A stretch of DNA of 64,000 bases from Spongiivirga sp046524175 (GCF_046524175.1 NZ_JBEFZF010000009.1:62001-126000); one strand, 5' to 3'; shown: positions 16,567 through 25,878, numbered from the stretch's first letter. Translations and numbers: made by a program. The notes: generated by a model from the letters alone, not told the origin.

Positions 16567-16770
16567 ATGAAGTTACTTTTAATTACAACAGTATTACTTG
16601 GTCTAGCTTTTGCGGGCATCGCGATTAAAATATGGGCTAAAAAAGATGGAAAATTTGCTGGAACTTGCGCAAGCCAAAATCCGTTTCTAAACAAAGAAGG
16701 AGAATCATGTTCATTTTGTGGCAAGTCGCCAGATGAATTTGATAGTTGTGCAAAACCCCAACACAATTAA
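16567..16770 (+). CDS. Small membrane or secreted protein with four cysteines
   Basis: The 67-residue protein has one N-terminal hydrophobic helix (residues 3-23) and a hydrophilic tail with Cys34, Cys48, Cys51 and Cys61. The FAGTCASQNPFLNKEGESC stretch and the CSFCGK motif look like a small conserved flavobacterial family that I recall only as uncharacterised. The CxxC plus two outlying cysteines could bind a metal or be disulfide-bonded outside the membrane. It has its own promoter and terminator. Confidence 0.75.
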   Translation: MKLLLITTVLLGLAFAGIAIKIWAKKDGKFAGTCASQNPFLNKEGESCSFCGKSPDEFDSCAKPQHN

Positions 16771-16800
16771 GAACATATCAATTTTGATCAATGATATTTT

Positions 16801-16823
16801 AAACCCCGTTTTTCGGGGTTTTT
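16801..16823 (+). terminator. Rho-independent terminator after the small membrane protein gene
   Basis: AAACCCCG and CGGGGTTT form a perfect 8-bp stem with a TTTTT loop and a downstream T-run. Confidence 0.85.
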
Positions 16824-16887
16824 GTTTATAATGATATTTCATGTATTTAGTTATCTTTAACCAAATACTTAGGTCAATAAAAATCCG

Positions 16888-17445
16888 TTGAAAGTAGCTC
16901 AAGCAATTACAGACGCAAAAAAAGGTGATCAGATTGCCTTTAATTTTCTTTTAGACACTTTCTGGAATAGCGTTTACAATTTTCAATTAAAACGAATTAA
17001 AAATGAAAATGACGCCGAGGATGTTACCATTAGGACATTCTCAAAAGCCTTTGATCGCATCGATACTTTTGATGAGCGCTACAAATTTGAGACTTGGCTT
17101 ATTACCATTTCGAAAAACATTCATATCGATTTAATGCGCAAGCAGAATGCATCGATCAATATTGCTACCACGGAAGAACAAGAACAGAAAGCACTTGAAG
17201 TTGTTGATGGCTCACCTACCCCAGAAGATAAATTAATCACGGAACAAAACCTAGCGCAACTACTCCAATTTATAAAACAACTGAAACCGGCATATCAACA
17301 AATCATTAACCTACGCTATTTTCAAGAACGCAGTTATAAAGAGATAGCTCAAATTTTAAATGAGCCTATGAATAATGTCAAGGTTAAACTATTGCGAGCT
17401 AAAAAATTACTAGCTGAAATAATTAATAACTATCAAAATGGTTAA
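16888..17445 (+). CDS. RNA polymerase ECF sigma factor (second)
   Basis: This 185-residue sigma factor carries region 2 (FLLDTFWNSVYNFQLKRI, NDAEDVTIRTFSKAFDRI and FETWLITISKNIHIDLMR) and region 4 (INLRYFQERSYKEIAQILNEPMNNVKVKLLRAKKLL). The best start is a TTG; no ATG in frame gives the conserved N-terminus. No anti-sigma gene is next to it. It overlaps the downstream transporter gene by 8 bases, so the two are coupled, and sigma-dependent control of metal uptake is a reasonable inference. It is unlike the first ECF factor in sequence. Confidence 0.88.
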   Translation: MKVAQAITDAKKGDQIAFNFLLDTFWNSVYNFQLKRIKNENDAEDVTIRTFSKAFDRIDTFDERYKFETWLITISKNIHIDLMRKQNASINIATTEEQEQKALEVVDGSPTPEDKLITEQNLAQLLQFIKQLKPAYQQIINLRYFQERSYKEIAQILNEPMNNVKVKLLRAKKLLAEIINNYQNG

Positions 17446-18649
17446 GCAGCTAAAAAAACTGGGGCCGGGCTTGTTGTTTGCTGGTGCTGCCATAGGTGTT
17501 TCTCATTTAGTACAATCCACCAGGGCCGGTGCCGATTTTGGTTTTGGTCTAATTTGGGCGTTACTACTAGTAAACCTATTCAAATATCCATTTTTTCAGT
17601 TTGGTCCCCGATATGCCATGGCGACGGGTGAAAGTTTGCTTGACGGGTACAAAAAACTTGGCAAAGGAGTTTTACTGTTATATACCATACTCACATTAGC
17701 AACGATGTTTACCATACAAACTGCCGTTACCATCGTTACTGCAGGGATTGCAACACAACTATTCGGCATGGGTGATATTGTAATATGGAGCATTATCATC
17801 ACCTTTATATGTCTACTCATTTTGTTAATCGGGAAATACCAATTACTCGACAAAGCGATTAAAGTAATCATTATTATTCTTACAATAAGCACTTTAATTG
17901 CTGTTTTCGCCGCAATTTTCAGATCAGAAAAGCCAATTTCGCTAGCTCAAAGTTTCCCAACTACAGAAGCAGGAATTATATTCTTAATCGCATTTATGGG
18001 ATGGATGCCCGCGCCTTTAGATATTTCAATTTGGCATTCACTTTGGGCGGTAGAAAAAAAGAAAGAAACCACAGATTTTTCTCCAAAAAACGCGCTTTTC
18101 GATTTTAACCTTGGTTACATCACGACCGTTATTTTAGGAATCGCCTTTGTATCTCTTGGCGCATTGGTGATGTTTGGTAGCGGGGAAACTTTTTCGAATC
18201 AGGGTGCAGTTTTTGCAGGTCAACTTATCAATTTATACACCAATAGCCTTGGTGATACCTTATATATTATTATTGCAATTGCTGCACTGACAACAATGTT
18301 CAGCACCACACTAACAACTTTAGATGCCTCGCCTAGAGCAATGAACAAATCCATTGAATTATTTCAAAATAAAACTATAAAGTCTGGCTATCTTGTATGG
18401 ATTTTAGTTTTAGCTGGCGGTACTAGTGTCATTCTAGCGTTTTTCCTATCGGAAATGGGAATGCTGGTTAAAATTGCTACCATTCTTTCCTTTATAACAG
18501 CACCCTTTTATGCTATTGTCAATTTTGTATTAATTAGTGGCAAACACACTCCTAAAGAATGGCGTCCTTCAATAGTAATCAAAATCATTAGTTATTTGGG
18601 AATAGTCTTTTTATTAGGATTTAGTATTTGGTATATTACTATTATCTAA
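17438..18649 (+). CDS. Nramp-family divalent metal transporter, variant metal site
   Basis: This 403-residue protein has about eleven membrane helices in the order typical of Nramp. The family frame is recognisable (GPGLLFAGAAIG in helix 1 and a helix-6 segment GWMPAPLDISIWHSLW), but the canonical DPGN of helix 1 is replaced by GVSH, and the helix-6 MPH reads MPA. Canonical metal-coordinating Asp and Asn are therefore absent, while the Met remains. It may move a different ion or use a different coordination. Ends are intact, so it is not a decayed gene. It overlaps an ECF sigma gene. Confidence 0.85.
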   Translation: MVKQLKKLGPGLLFAGAAIGVSHLVQSTRAGADFGFGLIWALLLVNLFKYPFFQFGPRYAMATGESLLDGYKKLGKGVLLLYTILTLATMFTIQTAVTIVTAGIATQLFGMGDIVIWSIIITFICLLILLIGKYQLLDKAIKVIIIILTISTLIAVFAAIFRSEKPISLAQSFPTTEAGIIFLIAFMGWMPAPLDISIWHSLWAVEKKKETTDFSPKNALFDFNLGYITTVILGIAFVSLGALVMFGSGETFSNQGAVFAGQLINLYTNSLGDTLYIIIAIAALTTMFSTTLTTLDASPRAMNKSIELFQNKTIKSGYLVWILVLAGGTSVILAFFLSEMGMLVKIATILSFITAPFYAIVNFVLISGKHTPKEWRPSIVIKIISYLGIVFLLGFSIWYITII

Positions 18650-18728
18650 TGCACAAGTTATTCTACTTGTTTTACCTGACCACAAATTCATAACGATGAT
18701 CTTGTGTTTCACTTCAATCACTGTTTCG

Positions 18729-18736
18729 TATCTTTG
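18729..18736 (+). promoter_or_regulatory. -7 element of lipA
   Basis: TATCTTTG is an exact match to TAnnTTTG, 18 bases before the lipA start codon. A GTTTC about 18 bases upstream could be the -33 box. Confidence 0.6.
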
Positions 18737-18754
18737 TAAAACAAAAATTGATCT

Positions 18755-19630
18755 ATGAGTACTGATACACTTCAAAGTGTTGCGCCACCAAAAGGAAAAC
18801 CGAAATGGCTACGGGTAAAACTTCCTACCGGGAAAAAGTATACTGAGCTTCGAGGACTAGTGGACAAGTATAAGTTACATACTATTTGCACCTCTGGTAG
18901 TTGCCCAAATATGGGGGAATGCTGGGGAGAAGGAACGGCTACCTTTATGATTCTTGGTAATATTTGCACGCGCTCATGTGGTTTTTGCGGAGTTAAAACA
19001 GGAAGACCGGAATCTGTTGATTGGGATGAGCCTGAAAAAGTAGCACGTTCTATAAAGATCATGAATATAAAACATGCTGTTATTACATCGGTCGATCGTG
19101 ATGACATAAAAGACATGGGGTCGATTATGTGGGCAGAAACAGTAAAGGCAATTCGCCGAATGAATCCTGAAACCACACTTGAAACATTAATACCAGATTT
19201 TCAAGGAGTAGAACGTAATATTGATCGTATTGTTGAGGTTGCTCCCGAAGTAGTTTCTCATAATATGGAAACCGTTCGTAGATTAACCCGCGAGGTACGT
19301 ATTCAAGCAAAGTACGATCGTAGTCTTGATGTGTTGAGATATTTAAAAGATCAAGGTGTAAACCGCACCAAGTCAGGAATTATGTTGGGTCTTGGGGAAG
19401 AAGAAGCAGAAGTGATACAGACATTGCACGATTTGAGAGATGCTAATGTTGATGTGGTAACCATCGGACAATATTTACAACCAACAAAGAAACACCTCCC
19501 TGTAAAACAATTTATAGTACCTACACAGTTTGAAAAATATAAAGAAATCGGACTAGATCTTGGTTTCAGACATGTAGAAAGTGGTGCTTTGGTAAGATCT
19601 TCTTACAAAGCACAAAAACACATTCTATAA
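18755..19630 (+). CDS. lipA: Lipoyl synthase
   Basis: LipA inserts two sulfur atoms into octanoyl groups on lipoyl-dependent enzymes. It is a radical SAM enzyme with two [4Fe-4S] clusters. Cys45, Cys50 and Cys56 (CTSGSCPNMGEC) hold the auxiliary cluster and Cys71, Cys75, Cys78 (CTRSCGFC) the SAM cluster. The RSSY motif that completes the auxiliary cluster is at the C-terminus. Length (291) is normal. It is followed after 27 bases by gap in the same direction. Confidence 0.98.
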   Translation: MSTDTLQSVAPPKGKPKWLRVKLPTGKKYTELRGLVDKYKLHTICTSGSCPNMGECWGEGTATFMILGNICTRSCGFCGVKTGRPESVDWDEPEKVARSIKIMNIKHAVITSVDRDDIKDMGSIMWAETVKAIRRMNPETTLETLIPDFQGVERNIDRIVEVAPEVVSHNMETVRRLTREVRIQAKYDRSLDVLRYLKDQGVNRTKSGIMLGLGEEEAEVIQTLHDLRDANVDVVTIGQYLQPTKKHLPVKQFIVPTQFEKYKEIGLDLGFRHVESGALVRSSYKAQKHIL

Positions 19631-19657
19631 TCTTACACCAGCATTGCACAATACAGC

Positions 19658-20662
19658 ATGAGTAATACTATAAGAGTTGCTATTAACGGTTTTGGTAGAA
19701 TTGGGCGCACCCTTTTTAGACTTTTGCTAGAAGAGCAACATATAGAAGTGGTAGTAATAAACGATCTAGCTGATGTCAAAACACTATCGCATTTATTAAA
19801 ATACGACAGTATACATGGTATATTAAACAAAGGGGTTTCCTTTGAAAAAAGTGCAATAAAGGTAGATAAGCAACTGTTTCCACTACTTAATGAACCTAAT
19901 ATTAATGACCTGGACTGGTCAGCTTTCAATGTCGATATTGTTATTGAGTGTACAGGTAAATTCAAGACTAGAAATCAGCTACAATATCACGTATCAAATG
20001 GCGCGAAAAAAGTGATTTTATCAGTTCCACCTACTGATAGTAGCATTAAAATGGTTGTACTTGGGGTTAATGATGATATTTTAACTGGGGAAGAAACCAT
20101 TATTTCCAATGCATCTTGCACCACGAATAATGCCGCACCAATGATTAAGATTATTGATGAGTTATGTGGTATAGAACAAGCTTATATTACGACTGTACAT
20201 TCATATACAACTGACCAAAGTTTGCATGACCAACCTCACCGAGATCTAAGAAGAGCTAGAGCTGCAGGACAATCGATCGTACCCACTACTACGGGAGCAG
20301 CCAAAGCGTTGACTTCAATTTTTCCAAAATTATCTAACGTAATAGGAGGTTGTGGTATTCGTGTTCCGGTTCCAGATGGCTCCTTAACCGATATTACATT
20401 TAACGTTAAAAGACCAGCAAGTATCCATACAATAAACAGAACATTTAAAAAGGCATCTGAACAACAATATCAGGGGATTTTAAGCTACACTGAAGACCCT
20501 ATTGTCTCTATTGATGTAGTAGGAAATACGCATTCTTGTGTTTTTGATGCTGGTATGACTTCCTCCATAGGTTCTATGATAAAGATTATTGGATGGTATG
20601 ATAATGAGATGGGCTATTCGTCTAGAATTGTCGATTTAATCAATTTAGTTTCAAAGAAATAA
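19658..20662 (+). CDS. gap: Glyceraldehyde-3-phosphate dehydrogenase, type I
   Basis: The enzyme oxidises glyceraldehyde-3-phosphate in glycolysis, or runs backwards in gluconeogenesis. The Rossmann motif INGFGRIGR is at 9-17 and the catalytic Cys154 is in SNASCTTNNAAP. The C-terminal WYDNEMGYSSR region is intact. Length (334) is typical. It lacks its own strong promoter and may be read through from lipA. Many flavobacteria have more than one gap; which role this copy serves cannot be read here. Confidence 0.96.
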   Translation: MSNTIRVAINGFGRIGRTLFRLLLEEQHIEVVVINDLADVKTLSHLLKYDSIHGILNKGVSFEKSAIKVDKQLFPLLNEPNINDLDWSAFNVDIVIECTGKFKTRNQLQYHVSNGAKKVILSVPPTDSSIKMVVLGVNDDILTGEETIISNASCTTNNAAPMIKIIDELCGIEQAYITTVHSYTTDQSLHDQPHRDLRRARAAGQSIVPTTTGAAKALTSIFPKLSNVIGGCGIRVPVPDGSLTDITFNVKRPASIHTINRTFKKASEQQYQGILSYTEDPIVSIDVVGNTHSCVFDAGMTSSIGSMIKIIGWYDNEMGYSSRIVDLINLVSKK

Positions 20663-20683
20663 TTATATTAGACGATTATTATA

Positions 20684-22918
20684 ATGCAAATGCGGGCTTT
20701 TGTAATAAAATTCTTTGTTCTCCTGTTTCTTTTCTCCTACAACCTTGGACTAGGTCAAGAAAAAACAGTTTCCGATAGTGTTAATATACTGATTAAAAAA
20801 GCCTATAACCTTAAAAATCAGTCATATGACAGTGACTCTTTTCGTGCAATTGATGAAGCCAAGGAGCTTGCCGAACGCACAAATGATCAACTAGGGCTCG
20901 CTATATGCTACAATCTTTACGCATCACTATACCTTACTTACGACGAGAATCTCAATAAGGTACCCAGCTTACTTCAAATTGCATCCGATATGCTTCTTGA
21001 GATAAGAGATAAAAAAAATCTTGTGGTAAATGATCGTCTTTGGGCTGAATACTACCTAAAAATTGGCGATTTTGAACAGGCTGATAATTACATTGAAGAT
21101 GCTGCCAGTCTAATCACTCAAAACGAAGATTTAGCAGAATATTCTAGCGCTATCAAGTTGACTAGCGGTCACTACTACTTAGTTAGAAAAGAGTATGATG
21201 AAGCCATTCAAACTCTTAAAAATGCGATCCCCATTAATGACGCTTATGAAGCTGATTTTCTTACTGCATGCGCTCTTGCTGATATGGCTAATGCCTATTA
21301 TGAGTTGAACAAGACAGAAGAGGCTGAAAAAAATGTAAAGGAAGCACTTACAATGGCTAGCCGAGATGCTGATTTCCCTTTTATCAAAATTGAATCGTAT
21401 AAGCTTTTAAGTAAAATTGCTAAAAAGCAAAACAACCTAGTCGATGCCAATTATTTTCTAGAAAAGCAATTTTCTTTAAAAGACTCCATTTTAACAATTG
21501 AAAAAGCATTGGCAGTAGGAAGGGCCTCCAATCGCTCTGCCCTTGATTTAGCAGATACTGAAAATAAAAGTCTAAAAGAGGAGATCGAAAAAAACAAGGA
21601 AACAGCAACCAGACAGAACATGACCATCATATTAAGTTCTGCATTACTTATTATTATCTCGTTGCTTACCATTTCTCTATACAGAAATAACGTTATTAAA
21701 ATTAAAACTAATAAACTCCTTCTAAAGAAAAATAGTGAACTAGTACTCGCGAAGGATGAAGCAGAAGCAGCGCTGAAGGCAAAAGCCAATTTTTTATCAA
21801 CCGTTAGTCACGAACTACGCACCCCATTGTATGCAGTTACGGGATTGACTAGGCTATTGATGGAAGAAGACCCAAAAGAACATCAGAAAGAGTATTTAAA
21901 GTCATTGAAATTTTCTGGTGATTATTTACTTGCCTTAATCAACGATATTTTACAACTTAATAAAATGGAAGCTCAAAAGCTTACTGTTTATAATGAAGAC
22001 ATCAATCTTCGTGAGGTCGTAAAGGAGGTAAGTGATAGTATGGCGCAAACATCTACTCAGAATAATAACAGCATACGTATTAATGTCGATGACGCCATTC
22101 CAGAATATGTTGTTGGTGATAAGATAAAACTTTCTCAAGTACTTATCAATCTTGTTGGAAATGCCCTAAAGTTTATTAAAGACGGTGAAGTACAGGTCAA
22201 TCTTAAATTTCTAGAAGAAGGCAAACGGTCGCAAACTATTTACTTTGAAGTAAAAGATGACGGAATAGGAATCTCGGAAGAAAAACAAAAGACCATTTTT
22301 GAAAGTTTCTCACAAGGTTCTAAGCAAATTAATCGAAAATACGGAGGTACCGGACTAGGATTATCCATTGTTAAAAGTCTACTCGAATTAGTAAATAGTT
22401 CAATCAACCTTGAGAGTGAGCTTGGAAAAGGCAGCACATTCTCTTTCAGTATTAAATTCAAAAAATCTAAAAAGAAGTCAAAAGAAACACCAAAAATTGA
22501 TTTCGATTCAGTCACCGATCCGTCAGCAGTAGATAACGAAAACTATCAGGGAATGCATATTTTGTTGGTCGAAGACAACAAAATTAATCAGGTAATAACG
22601 AAGAAAATGATCACCAAGAAAGGAATGACTTGTGATATTGCCAACAATGGTTTTGAAGCTGTAGACCTGATTAAATCTAATCACTATGAATTAGTATTAA
22701 TGGACATTCACATGCCAGGAATGGGGGGTGTCGAGGCTACTACCAAAGTTCGGGAATTTAATAAAGAGCTTCCTATCATAGCGCTTACCGCTGTTGCAAT
22801 TGACGAAAACATGGAGGAATTTATGGAAGTGGGCTTTAGTGATGTTATCAGCAAGCCCTTTAAGCCTGAGGATTTTTATCGTAGTGTCAATACATTTTTA
22901 ATCAAAGATGTTTCCTAA
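20684..22918 (+). CDS. TPR-containing hybrid histidine kinase
   Basis: This 744-residue sensor has a signal peptide (residues 1-25), periplasmic tetratricopeptide repeats to about 280, a coiled coil, a transmembrane helix near 313-333, a HisKA domain with phospho-acceptor His376 (STVSHELRTPL), an HATPase domain (N-box NLVGNALKFIKDG, G-box GGTGLGLSI) and a C-terminal receiver domain with Asp674 (LMDIHMPG). There is no DNA-binding domain, so it needs a downstream phosphotransfer partner not seen here. Its end overlaps the end of lpxK on the opposite strand by 17 bases. Confidence 0.92.
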   Translation: MQMRAFVIKFFVLLFLFSYNLGLGQEKTVSDSVNILIKKAYNLKNQSYDSDSFRAIDEAKELAERTNDQLGLAICYNLYASLYLTYDENLNKVPSLLQIASDMLLEIRDKKNLVVNDRLWAEYYLKIGDFEQADNYIEDAASLITQNEDLAEYSSAIKLTSGHYYLVRKEYDEAIQTLKNAIPINDAYEADFLTACALADMANAYYELNKTEEAEKNVKEALTMASRDADFPFIKIESYKLLSKIAKKQNNLVDANYFLEKQFSLKDSILTIEKALAVGRASNRSALDLADTENKSLKEEIEKNKETATRQNMTIILSSALLIIISLLTISLYRNNVIKIKTNKLLLKKNSELVLAKDEAEAALKAKANFLSTVSHELRTPLYAVTGLTRLLMEEDPKEHQKEYLKSLKFSGDYLLALINDILQLNKMEAQKLTVYNEDINLREVVKEVSDSMAQTSTQNNNSIRINVDDAIPEYVVGDKIKLSQVLINLVGNALKFIKDGEVQVNLKFLEEGKRSQTIYFEVKDDGIGISEEKQKTIFESFSQGSKQINRKYGGTGLGLSIVKSLLELVNSSINLESELGKGSTFSFSIKFKKSKKKSKETPKIDFDSVTDPSAVDNENYQGMHILLVEDNKINQVITKKMITKKGMTCDIANNGFEAVDLIKSNHYELVLMDIHMPGMGGVEATTKVREFNKELPIIALTAVAIDENMEEFMEVGFSDVISKPFKPEDFYRSVNTFLIKDVS

Positions 22919-23936
22919 CCTCTTCTAAGTATTTTTTAATTACAGTATCGAAAACCTTACCATCTTCAGCCAAAAACTCTGTTCGTATTGAAATGTAATG
23001 GAGAGAAGAAATTTCATCCTTTAAGCGAACAAAATCTTTTTCTGTAGTCAACAAGAAATAATCCTTTTCAAGCCTTTTCAGCTGTTTTAGTTCATTCTCC
23101 GAAAAATCATGATGATCAGGATATGCTAAATGCTTTTCTAGTATGACATTCTGATCTTCTATATACTTCACCAAAGGTTCTGGATTTGCAATACCTGTCA
23201 CTAATACAACTTTTTTCTCCCGCAAATTTGATAATTTAAAAGATTCTTGGTGGTTGTTCAATAGTTGCGAGTCGTAAACAATCTTACTAAAAACCAAAGG
23301 CTGAGAACTGCTTAAACGGAGCGACTTTTTAATCGCTGAACGCTCACTATCTTTAAGCCTATCTGGGCATTTAGTCACAACAACTACATCAGCTCTTTTG
23401 GCACCACTCCTCGGCTCACGCAAACTGCCGGTAGGCAACAAAATATCATTACTGTATAAATCACCGTATGAGGTTAACAGCACATTCAATCCCCCTTTTA
23501 CTTTTCGATGTTGAAATGCATCATCCAAAATAATTAAACCGGGCTTATTGTGATTGCTCAATAGTTGTTTTATTCCGTTTACACGATCTGCATCTACTGC
23601 GACCAAAATATCATTAAACTTCGAATAAAATTGGAAAGGCTCATCGCCAATTGTTTTTGCAGAATCATTTTCATTAGCAAGACGATATCCAGAGGTTGAT
23701 CGTTTGTATCCCCTACTCAACGTAGCTAGATGCATATCATCTTTCAAAAGTCTAATCATATATTCTACCATGGGCGATTTACCAGTACCTCCTACGCTTA
23801 AATTACCAACAACAATAGTAGGGGTGGCAAACTCAGTACTTTTTAAAATTCTCCAGTCATATAATCTATTTCTAGACCAAGTAATTAGGTAATATAGTGG
23901 AACAAAAGGAAGGAGTAAATTTCTGAGCAGCCGCAT
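22902..23936 (-). CDS. lpxK: Tetraacyldisaccharide 4'-kinase
   Basis: LpxK phosphorylates the lipid A disaccharide at the inner membrane. The N-terminal hydrophobic anchor (residues 1-20) is followed by the P-loop VVGNLSVGGTGKSPMVEY and the LDDAFQHRKVKGGLNVLL motif containing the DD(A/G)(F/Y)QH signature. The 344-residue length is usual. It converges on the hybrid kinase gene and diverges from the NIF3 gene with a 46-base gap. Confidence 0.96.
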   Translation of the reverse strand: MRLLRNLLLPFVPLYYLITWSRNRLYDWRILKSTEFATPTIVVGNLSVGGTGKSPMVEYMIRLLKDDMHLATLSRGYKRSTSGYRLANENDSAKTIGDEPFQFYSKFNDILVAVDADRVNGIKQLLSNHNKPGLIILDDAFQHRKVKGGLNVLLTSYGDLYSNDILLPTGSLREPRSGAKRADVVVVTKCPDRLKDSERSAIKKSLRLSSSQPLVFSKIVYDSQLLNNHQESFKLSNLREKKVVLVTGIANPEPLVKYIEDQNVILEKHLAYPDHHDFSENELKQLKRLEKDYFLLTTEKDFVRLKDEISSLHYISIRTEFLAEDGKVFDTVIKKYLEEVRKHL

Positions 23937-23958
23937 AAGGACGAAATTATACTATTTT

Positions 23959-23966
23959 TATCTTTA
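23959..23966 (+). promoter_or_regulatory. -7-like element of the NIF3 gene
   Basis: TATCTTTA differs from TAnnTTTG only at the last base and lies 16 bases upstream of the start codon. Confidence 0.4.
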
Positions 23967-23982
23967 TAAAAAATTACACACA

Positions 23983-25098
23983 ATGACCATTAAAGAGGTT
24001 ACCACACTGATTGAAACTTGGGCACCGTTGCCTTATGCTGAAGATTTTGACAATGTAGGATTATTAGTCGGTTACCCAGATACTAAGGTAGCAGGTATTC
24101 TCATCGCACACGACGCGCTTGAAAATGTGGTTGATGAAGCCATTAACGATAATTGCAATCTCATAGTTTGCTTTCACCCAATTATTTTTAAAGGGATTAA
24201 AAAGTTTAATGGCAATAACTATGTAGAACGCGTAGTTATCAAAGCTATTAAGTATGATATCGCTATTTATGCCATCCATACCGCTTTAGACAATGCTTTT
24301 GAAGGGGTAAATGCGGCTATCTGCAATGCCTTGGGTTTAGAGAAAAGGCAAATACTCATTCCTCAGAAAAATACCATAAAAAAATTGCTTACGTATGTAC
24401 CCGTCTCAAAGATTACCGAAGTTAGAGACGCATTATTTAAGGTAGGCGCAGGAGGCATTGGTAATTATAATGAATGCAGCTTTACCGTGCAGGGTATTGG
24501 CACCTTTAATGGTAATGAATATTCAAATCCCACAAAAGGAGAAAAAGGAACCACACAATATGAAGATGAAATTCAGTTGGGAATTACTTTTCATAAACAC
24601 TTGCAATCTGTTGTTATAAAAACATTACTTAAAGTACATCCATACGAAGAAGTTGCATACGAGATTACCACACTGGAAAACACCAACCAACATATTGGCA
24701 TGGGCATGATAGGCTCTTTAAGCAACGAACTTTCTGAAAAAGATTTCCTAACCCATGTAAAAAAATCGCTGCCCACGGGTTGCATACGTCACTCTGACTT
24801 GTTAGAAAAACCTATTTCGAAAGTTGCTGTTTTGGGCGGGTCTGGTAGTTTTGCCATTGCTAATGCAAAACGTGCCGGTGCACAGGCATTTATAACAGCA
24901 GATTTAAAATACCATGATTTTTACCAAGCTGAAAACGATATACTTTTGGTGGATGTAGGGCATTACGAAAGTGAACAATTTACAAAAACCATTTTAGCTG
25001 AGCATCTTACCAAAAAAATTGCTAATTTTGCACCTGCCTTAGCGGAAGGCAACATCTTAATATCAAAGCAAAATACCAATCCGGTCAAGTATTTTTAG
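23983..25098 (+). CDS. NIF3-like dinuclear metal-centre protein
   Basis: The 371-residue protein belongs to the NIF3/GTP cyclohydrolase I type 2 family, hexameric proteins with a two-metal site. Visible signatures are the PLPYAEDFDNVGLLVG opening, the CFHPIIFKGIKKF and AIHTALDNAFEGVN metal-binding histidines, the KVAVLGGSGSFAI strand, TADLKYHDFYQA and the LVDVGHYESEQF C-terminal metal ligands. A PII-like domain sits between the two halves (about residues 125-235). Biochemical function is unsettled. It is 3 bases upstream of the next gene, with which it forms the operon usual in Bacteroidota. Confidence 0.93.
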   Translation: MTIKEVTTLIETWAPLPYAEDFDNVGLLVGYPDTKVAGILIAHDALENVVDEAINDNCNLIVCFHPIIFKGIKKFNGNNYVERVVIKAIKYDIAIYAIHTALDNAFEGVNAAICNALGLEKRQILIPQKNTIKKLLTYVPVSKITEVRDALFKVGAGGIGNYNECSFTVQGIGTFNGNEYSNPTKGEKGTTQYEDEIQLGITFHKHLQSVVIKTLLKVHPYEEVAYEITTLENTNQHIGMGMIGSLSNELSEKDFLTHVKKSLPTGCIRHSDLLEKPISKVAVLGGSGSFAIANAKRAGAQAFITADLKYHDFYQAENDILLVDVGHYESEQFTKTILAEHLTKKIANFAPALAEGNILISKQNTNPVKYF

Positions 25099-25101
25099 AG
25101 T

Positions 25102-25878
25102 ATGGCAAAAAAAGAAGTTACTGTTGAAGAGAAATTACGTGCACTGTTTGATTTACAGTTAATCGATTCTCGTGTAGATGAAATAAGAAATGTTCGAGGA
25201 GAGCTTCCTTTAGAAGTAGAAGATTTAGAAGATGAAGTAGCGGGGCTAAATACTAGAATGGAAAAGCTAAACGATGATCTTTCTCAAATTGATGACAACA
25301 TCAAAGGAAAAAAGATCATGATTGAAGAAGCCAAAACGCTAATAAAGAAATATAACGAGCAACAAAAAAATGTTCGTAACAATCGCGAATTCAACTCGCT
25401 TTCAAAAGAAGTAGAATTCCAAGAATTAGAAATTCAATTAGCGGAGAAGCACATTAAAGAATTCAAGGCCCAAATTGAACAGAAAAAAGAAGTAATTGCT
25501 GAAACAAAAGAAAAACTTACTGAGCGCCAAACGCATCTTAAGCACAAAAAATCAGAGCTTGATGATATTTTAAAGGAAACTGAAAAAGAAGAACAAGCCC
25601 TTATTGCAAAGTCTGAAGAATATGAAAAGCAAATCGAAGATCGTTTGGTAAATGCATACAAACGTATTCGCGGTAGTGTTAAAAATGGGCTTGCGGTTGT
25701 ACCAATTGAAAGAGGTGCAAGCGGAGGATCTTACTTTACTATTCCACCACAAGTGCAAATGGAAATTGCTGCCAGAAAAAAAATCATTACGGACGAACAC
25801 AGTGGTCGTATTCTAGTTGATCCTAATCTTGCTAATGAAGAGCGAGAAAAAATGGAAAAGATATTCAGCAAAATCTAA
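25102..25878 (+). CDS. Coiled-coil protein with degenerate C4-type zinc ribbon
   Basis: The first 180 of 258 residues form a long antiparallel coiled coil with heptads, as in the DUF164/CdsZ-type family usually encoded after NIF3. In that family the C-terminus is a four-cysteine zinc ribbon followed by CGRILVD. Here the corresponding residues read SGGSY near the first pair and TDEHSGRILVD near the second, so all four cysteines are missing and the fold must be metal-free. The surrounding ribbon sequence (FTIPPQVQMEI, RKKIITDEH) is otherwise kept. It ends at a terminator. Confidence 0.85.
   Translation: MAKKEVTVEEKLRALFDLQLIDSRVDEIRNVRGELPLEVEDLEDEVAGLNTRMEKLNDDLSQIDDNIKGKKIMIEEAKTLIKKYNEQQKNVRNNREFNSLSKEVEFQELEIQLAEKHIKEFKAQIEQKKEVIAETKEKLTERQTHLKHKKSELDDILKETEKEEQALIAKSEEYEKQIEDRLVNAYKRIRGSVKNGLAVVPIERGASGGSYFTIPPQVQMEIAARKKIITDEHSGRILVDPNLANEEREKMEKIFSKI

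Noticed and set aside
18772..19176. 134-codon minus-strand frame inside lipA
   Set aside because: Antisense to the conserved LipA cysteine motifs, with no family similarity or promoter; explained by codon bias in lipA.
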